Shown in pieces: positions 35,754 through 43,955 of a DNA stretch of 64,000 nt (its first letter is position 1; each line of letters starts with the position of its first letter). The position numbers were made by a program, and so were the translations under genes. The notes below the pieces were generated by a model, which made no database searches, was not told the DNA's origin, and saw nothing but the letters and a program-made list of their open reading frames with translations. The stretch is from Nonomuraea pusilla (GTDB lineage: Bacteria; Actinomycetota; Actinomycetes; Streptosporangiales; Streptosporangiaceae). The DNA lies in NCBI RefSeq assembly GCF_900109355.1, contig NZ_FOBF01000020.1, forward strand, positions 67,387 to 131,386. Direction: 5' to 3'.

Positions 35754-36520
35754 GCGAGTTCGCGGGGAAGGTGGCGCTGGTCACGGGCGGCTCGACGGGC
35801 ATCGGCAGGGCGGTCGTGGACCGTCTGGCCGCCGACGGCGCGTCGGTGGTGTTCTGCGGCGCGGACGAGGGGGCCGCGCGCGACACCGGGCAGGTGGTGG
35901 GCGTCGTCGCCGACGTACGGCGCGCGGCCGACACGCAGGGGCTGGTGGACCTGGCGGTGTCCAGGTTCGGCGGGCTCGACGCGGTCGTGACGTGCGCGGG
36001 CGTCCAGCGGTACGGCACGGTCGAGGACACCCCCGAGGAGGTCTGGGACGAGGTGCTCGACGTCAACCTCAAGGGCGTCTACCTCACCTGCCGGGCCGCC
36101 GTGCCCGCGCTGCGGGCGCGCGGCGGCGGGTCCGTCGTGGTGGTGTCGTCGGTGCAGGCGTTCGCGTCGCAGGCGCGGGTGGCGGCGTACACGGCGAGCA
36201 AGGCGGCGCTGAACGGCCTGACCAGGGCGATGGCGCTGGACCACGCCGCCGACGGCATCCGGGTGAACGTCGTGTGCCCCGGCTCGGTGGACACGCCGAT
36301 GCTGCGCTGGGCGGCCGACCTGTGGAGGGGGCCGCTGACGCAGGACGAGCAGGTGGAGCGGTGGGGCCGCGCCCATCCGCTGGGCCGGGTCGCCAGGCCG
36401 GAGGAGGTCGCCGAGCTCGTCGCGTTCCTCGCCGGGCCGCGCTCGTCGTTCATCACGGGGGCGGAGCACCGCGTGGACGGCGGGCTGCTGGCCCGCAACC
36501 CAGCGGCGCTGCCCGACTGA
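35750..36520 (+). CDS. SDR-family sugar dehydrogenase (putative)
   Basis: A 256-residue classical short-chain dehydrogenase: the cofactor motif LVTGGSTGIG (residues 10-19), an NNAG-equivalent that is unusually TCAG (81-84), the catalytic set N106, S134, Y147 and K151 (YTASK), and the closing FITGAEHRVDGG. The Asp after the second strand is absent (VVFCGADEG), which does not settle NAD versus NADP. Coupled by GTGA to the epimerase-like gene, it would oxidise a sugar to a lactone or acid. The enolase-superfamily dehydratase at 38021, in the same predicted regulon, would then act on the acid. It is the last gene of the operon. Confidence 0.82.
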   Translation: MSEFAGKVALVTGGSTGIGRAVVDRLAADGASVVFCGADEGAARDTGQVVGVVADVRRAADTQGLVDLAVSRFGGLDAVVTCAGVQRYGTVEDTPEEVWDEVLDVNLKGVYLTCRAAVPALRARGGGSVVVVSSVQAFASQARVAAYTASKAALNGLTRAMALDHAADGIRVNVVCPGSVDTPMLRWAADLWRGPLTQDEQVERWGRAHPLGRVARPEEVAELVAFLAGPRSSFITGAEHRVDGGLLARNPAALPD

Positions 36521-36550
36521 CACGGGCCCGGGAACGCCGGGCATGGCCCG

Positions 36551-36600
36551 GACACGGCAGGACAGGGCAGGGCAGGGCAGGACACGGCAGGGCACGGCAA
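36551..36600. repeat. Five 10-bp tandem repeats (GRCASGGCAR)
   Basis: Ten-base units GACACGGCAG, GACAGGGCAG, GGCAGGGCAG, GACACGGCAG and GGCACGGCAA run without a break in the gap after the SDR gene, with a decayed copy to 36612. The 10-bp period equals one helical turn. The array lies 66 bases before the next start codon and is not in a supported reading frame. Confidence 0.7.
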
Positions 36601-36665
36601 GGGGACGGCAAGGAAAGCGTCAACGGCGGCGGGCGGCGGGCGGGGCGGCTGGTACCAGTGGGGCC

Positions 36666-37118
36666 GTGAGAGCGTCCACACGGGCCCGGTCCGCGCAGGG
36701 CCGGCCCTTCAAGGCCCTATCCACCTGGGTGGCCCTGGCGGCCGCCGCCGCGCTGGTGGCCGTGCCCGGCCCCGCCTCGGCGAGCCCGCGCGCCACCTGC
36801 GCGGCCGGCCGCGTCTGCCTGTACGCGAGCTTCGACTTCAACCGGGGCGAGGAGGACCGCTGGCACGACTTCATCGGCGACGACTCCGACCTGTCCGACA
36901 ACATCTGGCTGGACGGCGACTTCGCCGGCACCGGCCAGAGCATGGACGACGAGGCCAGCTCCGTCAGGAACCGGGCCGGGTGCACCGTCACCCTGTGGCA
37001 GTACCCGGGCTACACGGGGGCGCACAGCACGTTCGCCGACGGCGCGAACGACGGCTTCCTCGCCAACAACTCCGTCGGCAACAACCGCGCCAGCTCCCTC
37101 GACATCTGGTGCGCCTGA
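36666..37118 (+). CDS. Secreted peptidase inhibitor family I36-like protein
   Basis: A 150-residue exported protein. A basic N-terminus and hydrophobic core (WVALAAAAALVAVPGPASAS) form a signal peptide. The mature domain reads CAAGRVCLYASFDFNRGEEDRW, NIWLDGDFAGTGQSMDDEASSVRN, then GCTVTLWQYPGYTGAHSTFADG and NNRASSLDIWC. This is the beta/gamma-crystallin-like pattern of the I36 inhibitors (SMPI-type), with about four cysteines in two pairs. The GTG at 36666 is the start; the frame open from 36543 covers the repeat array and is rejected. It may inhibit an extracellular protease. The following gene overlaps its 3' end by 10 bases. Confidence 0.8.
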   Translation: MRASTRARSAQGRPFKALSTWVALAAAAALVAVPGPASASPRATCAAGRVCLYASFDFNRGEEDRWHDFIGDDSDLSDNIWLDGDFAGTGQSMDDEASSVRNRAGCTVTLWQYPGYTGAHSTFADGANDGFLANNSVGNNRASSLDIWCA

Positions 37119-37999
37119 CCCGCGGCCGGCCCGCCGGCCTTCCGACCCCGCCGCCGCTCCCCCTCGCGCTCGCGCTCGCGGGGACGTTGGCGTCGGCCGC
37201 GTGCGCCGCGTCCGCGCCGCCCGCGGCCACGCCGTCCAGCCGGATCGGCTCGGTCTCCGACCTGGTGCTGCCGTTCGACTCGTACAAGCCGAACCCGGCG
37301 CAGCGGGCGCTGCTCGGCCGGGCCCACGGCATGCTGGTGGGACGCTGCATGGCGGAGAACGGCCTCGACGTCAGCCCGCCCACCGAGGACGCCACCGCCG
37401 CCACCGCCGACCCCGGCAACGCCCGCAGGTACGGCGTCGTCGACACGGCGGCCGCCCGGCGCCACGGCTACCACCTGGACCGCCCCTCGTCGCGGGGCTC
37501 GTCCGCCGCGTGGGCGGCCGCGCTGCCGAAGCCGGCGCGGCTCCGCCTGTACGGCACCGCCGCCGACCGCGGCTGCCTCGACCGCGCCTCGCTCGCGCTG
37601 GACCGGGGCTCGCGCAAGGCCGACTGGGCGTGGCTGGCGCTCCAGGACTCCCTGACGCTGGACCAGGCGGCCAAGCGGCCCGCCGTGGCGGCGGCGGAGG
37701 AGCGCTGGCGGTCGTGCATGACGCAGGAGGGCTACGCCTACCCCGACCCGGAGGCGGCCATCGCCGACCGCCGCTGGAACCTCGACGGGCAGAAGGTGAC
37801 GGAGGAGGAGAAGCGGACGGCGACGGCCGACGCCATGTGCAAGTGGGCCTCCGGCCTGGTCTCCGCCTGGTACACGGCCGACGCCGAGCTGCAGCGGGCG
37901 GTCGTGCGCGACAACCCGGAGCGGTTCGCCCGGCTGCGCGACAACCTGCTCGACCGGCTCGGCCGCGCCGCCCAGGTCCTCGGCGGGCGGCGCGGCTAG
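37109..37999 (+). CDS. Predicted secreted or lipid-anchored protein, function unknown
   Basis: A 296-residue protein. A Pro/Leu/Ala-rich hydrophobic start (LPTPPPLPLALALAGTLASAAC) could be a lipoprotein signal with a weak SAAC lipobox. The mature part is helical and Arg/Ala-rich, with cysteines in LVGRCMAENGLD, DRGCLDRASL, RWRSCMTQEGYAYPDPEAAI and DAMCKWASG. The CM(A)EN and CM-EG patterns with spaced Cys pairs are also seen in the small lipoprotein at 63454, suggesting a shared actinomycete family. The start is the GTG at 37109, overlapping the I36 gene by 10 bases. I can assign no function. Confidence 0.65.
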   Translation: MRLTRGRPAGLPTPPPLPLALALAGTLASAACAASAPPAATPSSRIGSVSDLVLPFDSYKPNPAQRALLGRAHGMLVGRCMAENGLDVSPPTEDATAATADPGNARRYGVVDTAAARRHGYHLDRPSSRGSSAAWAAALPKPARLRLYGTAADRGCLDRASLALDRGSRKADWAWLALQDSLTLDQAAKRPAVAAAEERWRSCMTQEGYAYPDPEAAIADRRWNLDGQKVTEEEKRTATADAMCKWASGLVSAWYTADAELQRAVVRDNPERFARLRDNLLDRLGRAAQVLGGRRG

Positions 38000-38013
38000 C
38001 GCCGTGCCGGCGC
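37999..38013. terminator. Small hairpin between convergent genes
   Basis: GCGCCG (37999-38004) and CGGCGC (38008-38013) form a 6-bp stem with a 3-base loop in the 21-base gap between two converging stops. It is a weak but well-placed bidirectional terminator candidate. Confidence 0.4.
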
Positions 38014-38020
38014 GGGGAGC

Positions 38021-39253
38021 TCAGCCGGAGACGTCCAGCGATACGGACGGGTCGGCGAAGCGCTCGTTCGGGACGGTCGCGTACCAGCCGGGCCGGCCGG
38101 GGTCGCGGTCGTACGGGTAGCCGCCGGTCTCCTTGTACAGCTCGGCGTAGCGGGCGACCCGCTCCCTGTCCAGCCGCACGCCGAGCCCCGGCCCGGACGG
38201 CACCGCGATGGCGCCGTCCCGGTACGCCAGCTTGCCGCCCTCGATCACGTCGTCGCGCAGCTGGTGGTAGTGCGCGTCGGCCGCGTACGTGAGGTTCGGC
38301 AGCACGGCGCCGAGGTGCAGCATGGTGGCGAGCTGGACCCCCAGTTCCCCCGACGAGTGGACGGCCACCCCCAGCTGGAACGTCTCGCACACGCCCGCCG
38401 CCTTCACGCACGGCCGGACGCCGCCCCAGAACGTCGTGTCGAGCAGCACGACGTCGGCGGCCCTGCGCAGCACGTTGGAGGCGAGCTGCTCGAAGTTGAC
38501 CACGACGGTGTTGGTGGCGAGCGGCACGTTGACGCGTTCGCGCACCGCCCTGAGCCCTTCGAGGCCCCAGACGGGGTCCTCCAGGTAGTCGTTGTCCAGT
38601 GCCTCGATGGCCTTGCCGAAGCGCAGGCCCTCGGCGACCGACAGCACGGCGTTCGGGTCGTAGCGCAGCCGGTCGCCGGGGAAGGCGGCGGCGAGCGCCC
38701 GGTAGCACTCCAGCTCGTAGTCCGGCGGGAACACGCCGCCCTTGAGCTTGTGGACGGTGAACCCGTGCGCCGCCTTCAGCTCGCCCGCGTGGGCGACGAG
38801 CTGGTCGGGCGTGCGGATCTCGCCGTGGCCGTCGGAGGCGTACCGGAAGAACAGGTACGACGCGAACGGCACGGCGTCGCGCAGCCGCCCGCCCAGCAGG
38901 TCGCAGACGGGCACGCCGAGGTGCCGTCCGACGAGGTCGAGGCAGGCGAACTCCAGGGCGGCGAGGAGCTGGGTGCGGTTGTTGTAGAGGGAGGCGGTCG
39001 GGTTGGCGATCTTGAAGCGCAGCGCCTCCACCTGGAACGGGTCGTGCCCCTTCAGGTACGGCAGGAGCGCGCGGAACGCCGCCTCGGCGCTCTCGCCGCC
39101 GCCGCCCATCTCCCCCAGGCCGACCAGCCCGTTGTCGGTCTCGACCTCCACGAGGGTGCGGACGAAGCGGCCCCAGTGGGCGCCGTTGCTGTGCCGCAGC
39201 GGCGCCTCCAGCGGGACGGCGACCGTGGTGGCCCGGATGTCCACGATCTTCAC
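38021..39253 (-). CDS. Enolase-superfamily acid-sugar dehydratase (glucarate dehydratase-like)
   Basis: A 410-residue (beta/alpha)7-beta-barrel enzyme. Residues that match the glucarate dehydratase plan are K169-x-K171 in VHKLKGG, metal ligands D199 (RYDPNA), E225 (YLEDP) and N248 (ATNTV), and a D272-H299 dyad (LLDTTFW, AVHSSGELG). It should abstract the proton next to an acid-sugar carboxylate and eliminate water to a 2-keto-3-deoxy sugar acid. The exact acid is not known; the NFEQL and TTFWGG loops differ from classical GlucD. The start GTG overlaps the GH38-like stop (GTGA). It is the last gene of the GntR-led operon. No keto-deoxy-acid aldolase is present nearby. Confidence 0.85.
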   Translation of the reverse strand: MKIVDIRATTVAVPLEAPLRHSNGAHWGRFVRTLVEVETDNGLVGLGEMGGGGESAEAAFRALLPYLKGHDPFQVEALRFKIANPTASLYNNRTQLLAALEFACLDLVGRHLGVPVCDLLGGRLRDAVPFASYLFFRYASDGHGEIRTPDQLVAHAGELKAAHGFTVHKLKGGVFPPDYELECYRALAAAFPGDRLRYDPNAVLSVAEGLRFGKAIEALDNDYLEDPVWGLEGLRAVRERVNVPLATNTVVVNFEQLASNVLRRAADVVLLDTTFWGGVRPCVKAAGVCETFQLGVAVHSSGELGVQLATMLHLGAVLPNLTYAADAHYHQLRDDVIEGGKLAYRDGAIAVPSGPGLGVRLDRERVARYAELYKETGGYPYDRDPGRPGWYATVPNERFADPSVSLDVSG

Positions 39254-42252
39254 GCGCACGTCCCCCAGACGGCGGCCACGCCGCAGGCGGGCAGCCGCAC
39301 CTCGACCGTTTCGCCCTCGACGTCCAGTGGTTCCATGTCGTGGTCGAGCCCGGCGCTGACGCGGGCGGCGAGCAGCCCAGGCACCCGCACCCTGACCCGC
39401 ACCGGATCGGCGGCGAGCGAGCGCAGCCGCACCACGCGCTCGTCGCCCGCCCTGCCGATCGAGGTGACGAGCACGTCGGGGTGGTCCACCGAGGCATACG
39501 TGGCGCTCTCGGGGCCGCCGGTGACGAGGGCGGCGACGAACGGCTCGGTCAGCCCCGCCGCGGCCAGCTCGCCGAGCCGCCGCCCCGGCGCCCCTGCGGC
39601 CGAGGCGACGGCGTAGCGGAACGTCGTCTCGCCCTGCTGCTGCGCGGGGAAGTTGGTGTCCCAGATGTTGTTGAGCGCCCACGAGTAGACGGTGCCCGGC
39701 TCCTCGTCGAGCGTCGGCGGGAACGGCGCGTACGGCATGTGGATGGTGCCGAGCTGCACGAGCGGCGCCTCCAGCGTCGCCCAGGCGACGGTCAGCTCGG
39801 GGTCCTCGAACGCGATCCAGTGCCTGATGGGCAGCATGTACTCCGCCGACCCCGGCACCCTCGGCACGCCGGGGCCGCCCACGCCGCCCGTCAGCTCCCA
39901 GGCGGTCGCCGCCCCGGCCGCGAACGGGAACGCGAGGAACACCGCCTCCTTGGCCGGCGTGCCCTGCTTGGCCAGCCGGTACGTGAGGTCCAGCCGGGGC
40001 ACGCCGCGCCGCAGCTCCAGCGTGACCCGCAGCCAGTCGACGCCCTTGCCGCGCAGCTCCACGACCAGCTCCTCGCCGACGGCCGTGCGGCGCGCCCTCA
40101 CGACGGTGGCGTTCCTGCCGATGTCGCGGTCGCCCAGCAGGGTGCGGTCGTGCGCGCCGACGTGGCCCGACAGGTGGTTGAAGTGCGGCGCGGTGGCGTA
40201 CCTGTCGTGGACGTACTGGCCGAAGCCGGCGGCGGCGTCGGCGTTGACCAGCTCGCGCCCGGCCGCCTTGTCGAAGACGGAGCTGACGTAGCCCTCCCTG
40301 ACGTCGAAGGCCACCCGGTAGAACTCGTTCTCGATGACGGCGTCCCCGCCGAGCGCGGCGGGCTCGGGCGCCTGCTCCCGCCCCGGGACGACGTCCAGCC
40401 GGACGTGCCCCACCCCCGGCACGTCCCGCAGCACCGCCTCGACGTGCCTGCCGATCGGCCTGGTCGGCCACTCGTCGGGGTCGACGACCTCCTCGTGGTG
40501 CGGCACGGTCTCGCCGGTGCGGGTGTCGACCAGCGCGATCGGCACGTCCAGGGCCACGACGTCCCTCGGCAGGAAGGCCCGCACGACGTCGGTGCGCGCG
40601 GCCGTGCCCGGGTTGAAGACGGCGAACGACGCCAGGGCGTCACCCGCCGGCCCCGACTCCGAGAGGGCCGCCGCGAACCTGCGGGCCGCCGCGTGCAGCA
40701 GGTCGGCGGCGTCGTCCTGCGCCTGGTAGGCGCCCGACGACTTGCGCGTCCACTGCAGGCCGCCCGAGTCGCCCGCCTCCTCGGCGTCCTCCCACGGGTT
40801 GGCCGCGCCCCAGGTGTGCTCGTTGAACAGCGCCACCTTGTCGTACGCCGCCTCGACCGCCTCCGAGGCGTCCACCCCGGCGATCGCGTACAGCGTCTCG
40901 GCGGCGCGCAGCGCCGACTGCGCCCTGCGGACGTAGCCGAGCGGGCGGGCGCCCGAGCCGAGCCCGTCGGCCCACCAGTCGGTCCAGTCGCCCTCGTGCA
41001 CGGCCAGCCGGTCGAGGTGGCGCTCCTCGACGTGCTCGAAGAAGTCGCTGTTCACGGCCGAGCGCAGGCGCGGGTAGGCCCACCGCTCGTTCCAGCGGCG
41101 CGCGATCGAGGCGGGCACGATCGACGGGCCCGCGTTGTCGGCGTGCGCTCCCTGCACCCGCAGGTGCAGCACGTCCAGCTCGTACGGCTCGCGCGGCGCG
41201 TCCGGGCCCTGCCAGCCGAACGTGCCCGGCCCGTACGGGTAGCCGCGCGTCGCCAGCGCCGACAGGTAGCGCGGCAGCAGGTCCTCGGCCAGCTCGTACG
41301 AGTCGGTCAGCCCGACCGTGTTGCCCTCCATGTACGCCATGCCGTGCGGCGTGTCGGTGAACCACACCAGCAGCTCGTTCCCGCTGGGCGCCCGCCAGCG
41401 GAACGGCCGGGTCAGCTTCTCGCCGCCGTGCAGGTACGGCACGGACCGTCCGGCCCAGTTGTGCGCGGCGGCCAGGTAGCGGACCCCGGCCGCGCCGAGC
41501 GCGTCGACCAGGCCGACGACGGCGCCCGGCACGTCGGTGTGCATGGCGGACCTGGTGGCGAAGCCGTACCGGCGCCGCAGCCGGGTGGTGAAGCGGAGCT
41601 GGCGGTAGAGCTCCTCGGTGGAGCACGCCTCGGTGTGGAGCTGGAACGGCAGCGCCGTCACCTCGATGGCGCCTTCGCGGGCGTGCGCCGCGAACGACTC
41701 CACCTGGTCGGCGGGCCGCGCGTCCAGCCACCTCAGCGCCGGCATGGACGACTCGACGGTCCAGCGGAACCGCGCGTCGTCCGGCCAGGACGCGGTCTCC
41801 TCGGCCAGGCGCAGCGCCGCGTCGAGGTAGTCGAGGTGGTGGCGCAGCACCGTGCCCTGCGGGTCGGTGTAGCCGATGTCGAGGTGCGAGTGGTGGACGA
41901 CGAACACCGTCCACCTGCGCTGCGGTGTGACCGTGACCCTGGCGGTGCCGACGACGCCCGCGTCGTCGCGCGACTCCAGCGTGTAGACGCGCGGCGCGTC
42001 GTGCTCGGGCACGAGCAGCGTCACGTCGGAGCCGGTGGCGCTGTCGGCGTCCACGAGGACGTGGGTCAGCGGCTCGGTGCTGGTCACGCGTACCGCCTGC
42101 CGGCCGTCGTGCGTGAACAGCGGGAGCACCGACACGCGCACCTCCAGCCCGCGCAGGCTGATCACGGGGGTCGAGGTGCCGTCGCGCAGCGCCTGCCTGA
42201 TCCCGTCGTAGTCGGGGCTCCCCAGGCTCCGCTGGAGCAACCGGCTGGTCAT
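39250..42252 (-). CDS. GH38-like alpha-mannosidase-family glycosidase
   Basis: A 1000-residue cytoplasmic protein (no signal peptide) with the glycoside hydrolase family 38 layout. An N-terminal beta region is followed by the catalytic domain from about residue 115: HSHLDIGYTD (121-130, zinc His and Asp), MHTDVPG with candidate nucleophile D240, HNWAG, and the late zinc site NEHTWG (477-482). Large C-terminal beta domains follow. Family members cleave alpha-mannosides, but distant ones act on other sugars, so the substrate is open. The ATG at 42252 immediately follows the permease stop (TGAATG). Being intracellular and beside a sugar importer, it should hydrolyse an imported oligosaccharide or glycoside. 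Confidence 0.82.
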   Translation of the reverse strand: MTSRLLQRSLGSPDYDGIRQALRDGTSTPVISLRGLEVRVSVLPLFTHDGRQAVRVTSTEPLTHVLVDADSATGSDVTLLVPEHDAPRVYTLESRDDAGVVGTARVTVTPQRRWTVFVVHHSHLDIGYTDPQGTVLRHHLDYLDAALRLAEETASWPDDARFRWTVESSMPALRWLDARPADQVESFAAHAREGAIEVTALPFQLHTEACSTEELYRQLRFTTRLRRRYGFATRSAMHTDVPGAVVGLVDALGAAGVRYLAAAHNWAGRSVPYLHGGEKLTRPFRWRAPSGNELLVWFTDTPHGMAYMEGNTVGLTDSYELAEDLLPRYLSALATRGYPYGPGTFGWQGPDAPREPYELDVLHLRVQGAHADNAGPSIVPASIARRWNERWAYPRLRSAVNSDFFEHVEERHLDRLAVHEGDWTDWWADGLGSGARPLGYVRRAQSALRAAETLYAIAGVDASEAVEAAYDKVALFNEHTWGAANPWEDAEEAGDSGGLQWTRKSSGAYQAQDDAADLLHAAARRFAAALSESGPAGDALASFAVFNPGTAARTDVVRAFLPRDVVALDVPIALVDTRTGETVPHHEEVVDPDEWPTRPIGRHVEAVLRDVPGVGHVRLDVVPGREQAPEPAALGGDAVIENEFYRVAFDVREGYVSSVFDKAAGRELVNADAAAGFGQYVHDRYATAPHFNHLSGHVGAHDRTLLGDRDIGRNATVVRARRTAVGEELVVELRGKGVDWLRVTLELRRGVPRLDLTYRLAKQGTPAKEAVFLAFPFAAGAATAWELTGGVGGPGVPRVPGSAEYMLPIRHWIAFEDPELTVAWATLEAPLVQLGTIHMPYAPFPPTLDEEPGTVYSWALNNIWDTNFPAQQQGETTFRYAVASAAGAPGRRLGELAAAGLTEPFVAALVTGGPESATYASVDHPDVLVTSIGRAGDERVVRLRSLAADPVRVRVRVPGLLAARVSAGLDHDMEPLDVEGETVEVRLPACGVAAVWGTCA

Positions 42253-43062
42253 TCACACACTCCCTAGGGACAGGCCTCGGGCGAAGAGGCGCTGGGTGGC
42301 GAGGAAGAGGACGACTGTCGGCAGCGACACCACCAGGCCGGCGGCCAGGCCGACCGGGACGGGGGTGCCCGCGTACACGTCGGTCATCAGGCCGGCGAGC
42401 GCGGTCATGACCGGCCGCACGGTCTCGGTCCGGGTGAGCGCCAGACCGAAGATCAGGTCGTTCCAGACGAAGGTGAACTCCAGGATGAAGACCGCGGCGA
42501 GCGCGCTGAGCGACAGCGGCAGGTAGATGCGCCAGAAGATCCGGAAGGTGGACGCGCCGTCCATGCGGGCCGCCTCGAAGATCGAGAAGGCCACGCCGGT
42601 GTAGAAGTTGCGCAGCACGAACGCGGCCAGCGGCACGCTGATCCCCGTGTAGACGAGCACCATGCCGAAGCGGCTGTCGTACAGGCCGGCGTCGCTGTAG
42701 CCGACGAACAGCGGCACGAGCAGCATCTGCGAAGGGACGACGGTGCCACCGAAGATCAGCAGGAACCACCGGAACCCGTGGCGCAGCCGCAGCACGACGA
42801 TGGCGTACCCGGCCAGGGCGCCGATGACGACGGCGAGCAGGGGCGAGACGACGCCGTAGAGCGCGGTGCTCGCCAGGCTGTCGGCCAGCCGCGCGCCCTC
42901 CAGCGCCCGCGCGAAGTTGCGGAACAGCGCGAACTCGCCCGAGGGCGCCCAGGCCCGCGCCGGGTCGTAGTCGGCCGCGGGCCGCGCGGCGTTGACCACC
43001 AGCAGGTACGTGGGCCCGAGCCAGACCAGCCCGAGCAGCACGAGCACGGCACGCCTGATCAC
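42253..43062 (-). CDS. Carbohydrate ABC transporter permease, second subunit
   Basis: A 269-residue MalG-type (CUT1) permease with six membrane helices and the cytoplasmic EAA loop EAARMDGASTFRIFWRIYLPLS. It pairs with the permease encoded just upstream to form the channel. The start is a GTG at 43062 overlapping the previous stop by 4 bases; the stop abuts the GH38-like start. Like most actinobacterial CUT1 systems, the operon has no ATPase gene, so a shared MsiK-like ATPase encoded elsewhere must energise it. Confidence 0.92.
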   Translation of the reverse strand: MIRRAVLVLLGLVWLGPTYLLVVNAARPAADYDPARAWAPSGEFALFRNFARALEGARLADSLASTALYGVVSPLLAVVIGALAGYAIVVLRLRHGFRWFLLIFGGTVVPSQMLLVPLFVGYSDAGLYDSRFGMVLVYTGISVPLAAFVLRNFYTGVAFSIFEAARMDGASTFRIFWRIYLPLSLSALAAVFILEFTFVWNDLIFGLALTRTETVRPVMTALAGLMTDVYAGTPVPVGLAAGLVVSLPTVVLFLATQRLFARGLSLGSV

Positions 43063-43955
43063 CGCACCTGCCTCCTCAGGTAGAGGTAGGACGCGAGGCC
43101 CGTGACGACGGTCAGCAGCACCGCCACGGCCGAGCCGTAGCCGTACTCACTGGCGACGAACGTGTCGCGGTACATCGTCACGGCGAGCGTCTCCGAGTTG
43201 CGTCCCGGGCCGCCCTGGGTCATCACCCAGACGATGTCGAACGTCTTCAGGCTCGCCACCAGCGCCAGCCCCACGACGACCGCCGTGAGCGGCGCCATCA
43301 GCGGCCAGATGACGTGGCGGAACAGCCGCCAGCCCGACGCGCCGTCGATGCGCGCCGCCTCCACCGGCTCCTTCGGGATCGACTGCAGGCCGACGACGAA
43401 CAGCAGCGTGTTGACGCCGACCTGCTGCCACGTCCACACAAGGAGCATGGCCAGCGTGTTGTGCGGCGCCACCTGCAGGAACGCGGTGTCGACGCCGAGC
43501 AGCCTGTTGGCGATGCCGTCGTGCGACAGGATCGGGCTCCACACGACCGCGAGCCCGGCGCCGCTCAGCGCGTACGGCAGCATGAACGGCAGCCGGAACC
43601 AGGCGCCGCCCCTGATGTCGTACGAGAGCACCGCCACCAGCAGGCCCACGCCGACCGGCAGCAGCATCGTGCCCGCCACCCAGATGAGCGTGTTGCGGAC
43701 GGAGGTGAGCAGCGCCGGGTCGCCGAGCAGCCTGGCGAAGTTTCGCAGGCCCACCCATTCCGGCGACTCCAGCCCGTCGTAGCGGGTGAGGCTCAGGTAC
43801 GCCGTCCACAGGAACGGCGCGTACAGCAGGCCCGCGACCAGCAGGGCGGCGGGCGCCACGTAGCCGTGCGCGAACCGCCCGAGCAGGGGGCGGCGGGCGC
43901 TTCCCGCGCGCCGCCCCGCCGCCCGGTCCGAGCGGTCGCTCAGGACCGCGCTCAC
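43059..43955 (-). CDS. Carbohydrate ABC transporter permease, first subunit
   Basis: A 298-residue MalF-type permease with six helices: a hydrophilic N-terminus, YVAPAALLVAGLLYAPFLWTAY, NTLIWVAGTMLLPVGVGLLVAVLSYD, and the EAA loop EAARIDGASGWRLFRHVIWPLM. The TQGGPGRNSETLAVTMYRDTF loop is typical of sugar permeases. The start is the GTG at 43955, overlapping the stop of the binding-protein gene (GTGA). The open frame that continues to 45224 is the binding-protein gene read out of phase. Confidence 0.92.
   Translation of the reverse strand: MSAVLSDRSDRAAGRRAGSARRPLLGRFAHGYVAPAALLVAGLLYAPFLWTAYLSLTRYDGLESPEWVGLRNFARLLGDPALLTSVRNTLIWVAGTMLLPVGVGLLVAVLSYDIRGGAWFRLPFMLPYALSGAGLAVVWSPILSHDGIANRLLGVDTAFLQVAPHNTLAMLLVWTWQQVGVNTLLFVVGLQSIPKEPVEAARIDGASGWRLFRHVIWPLMAPLTAVVVGLALVASLKTFDIVWVMTQGGPGRNSETLAVTMYRDTFVASEYGYGSAVAVLLTVVTGLASYLYLRRQVR

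Noticed and set aside
39340..42267. Long plus-strand frame opposite the GH38-like gene
   Set aside because: Composition is typical of an antisense shadow; the minus strand has zinc-site and nucleophile motifs.
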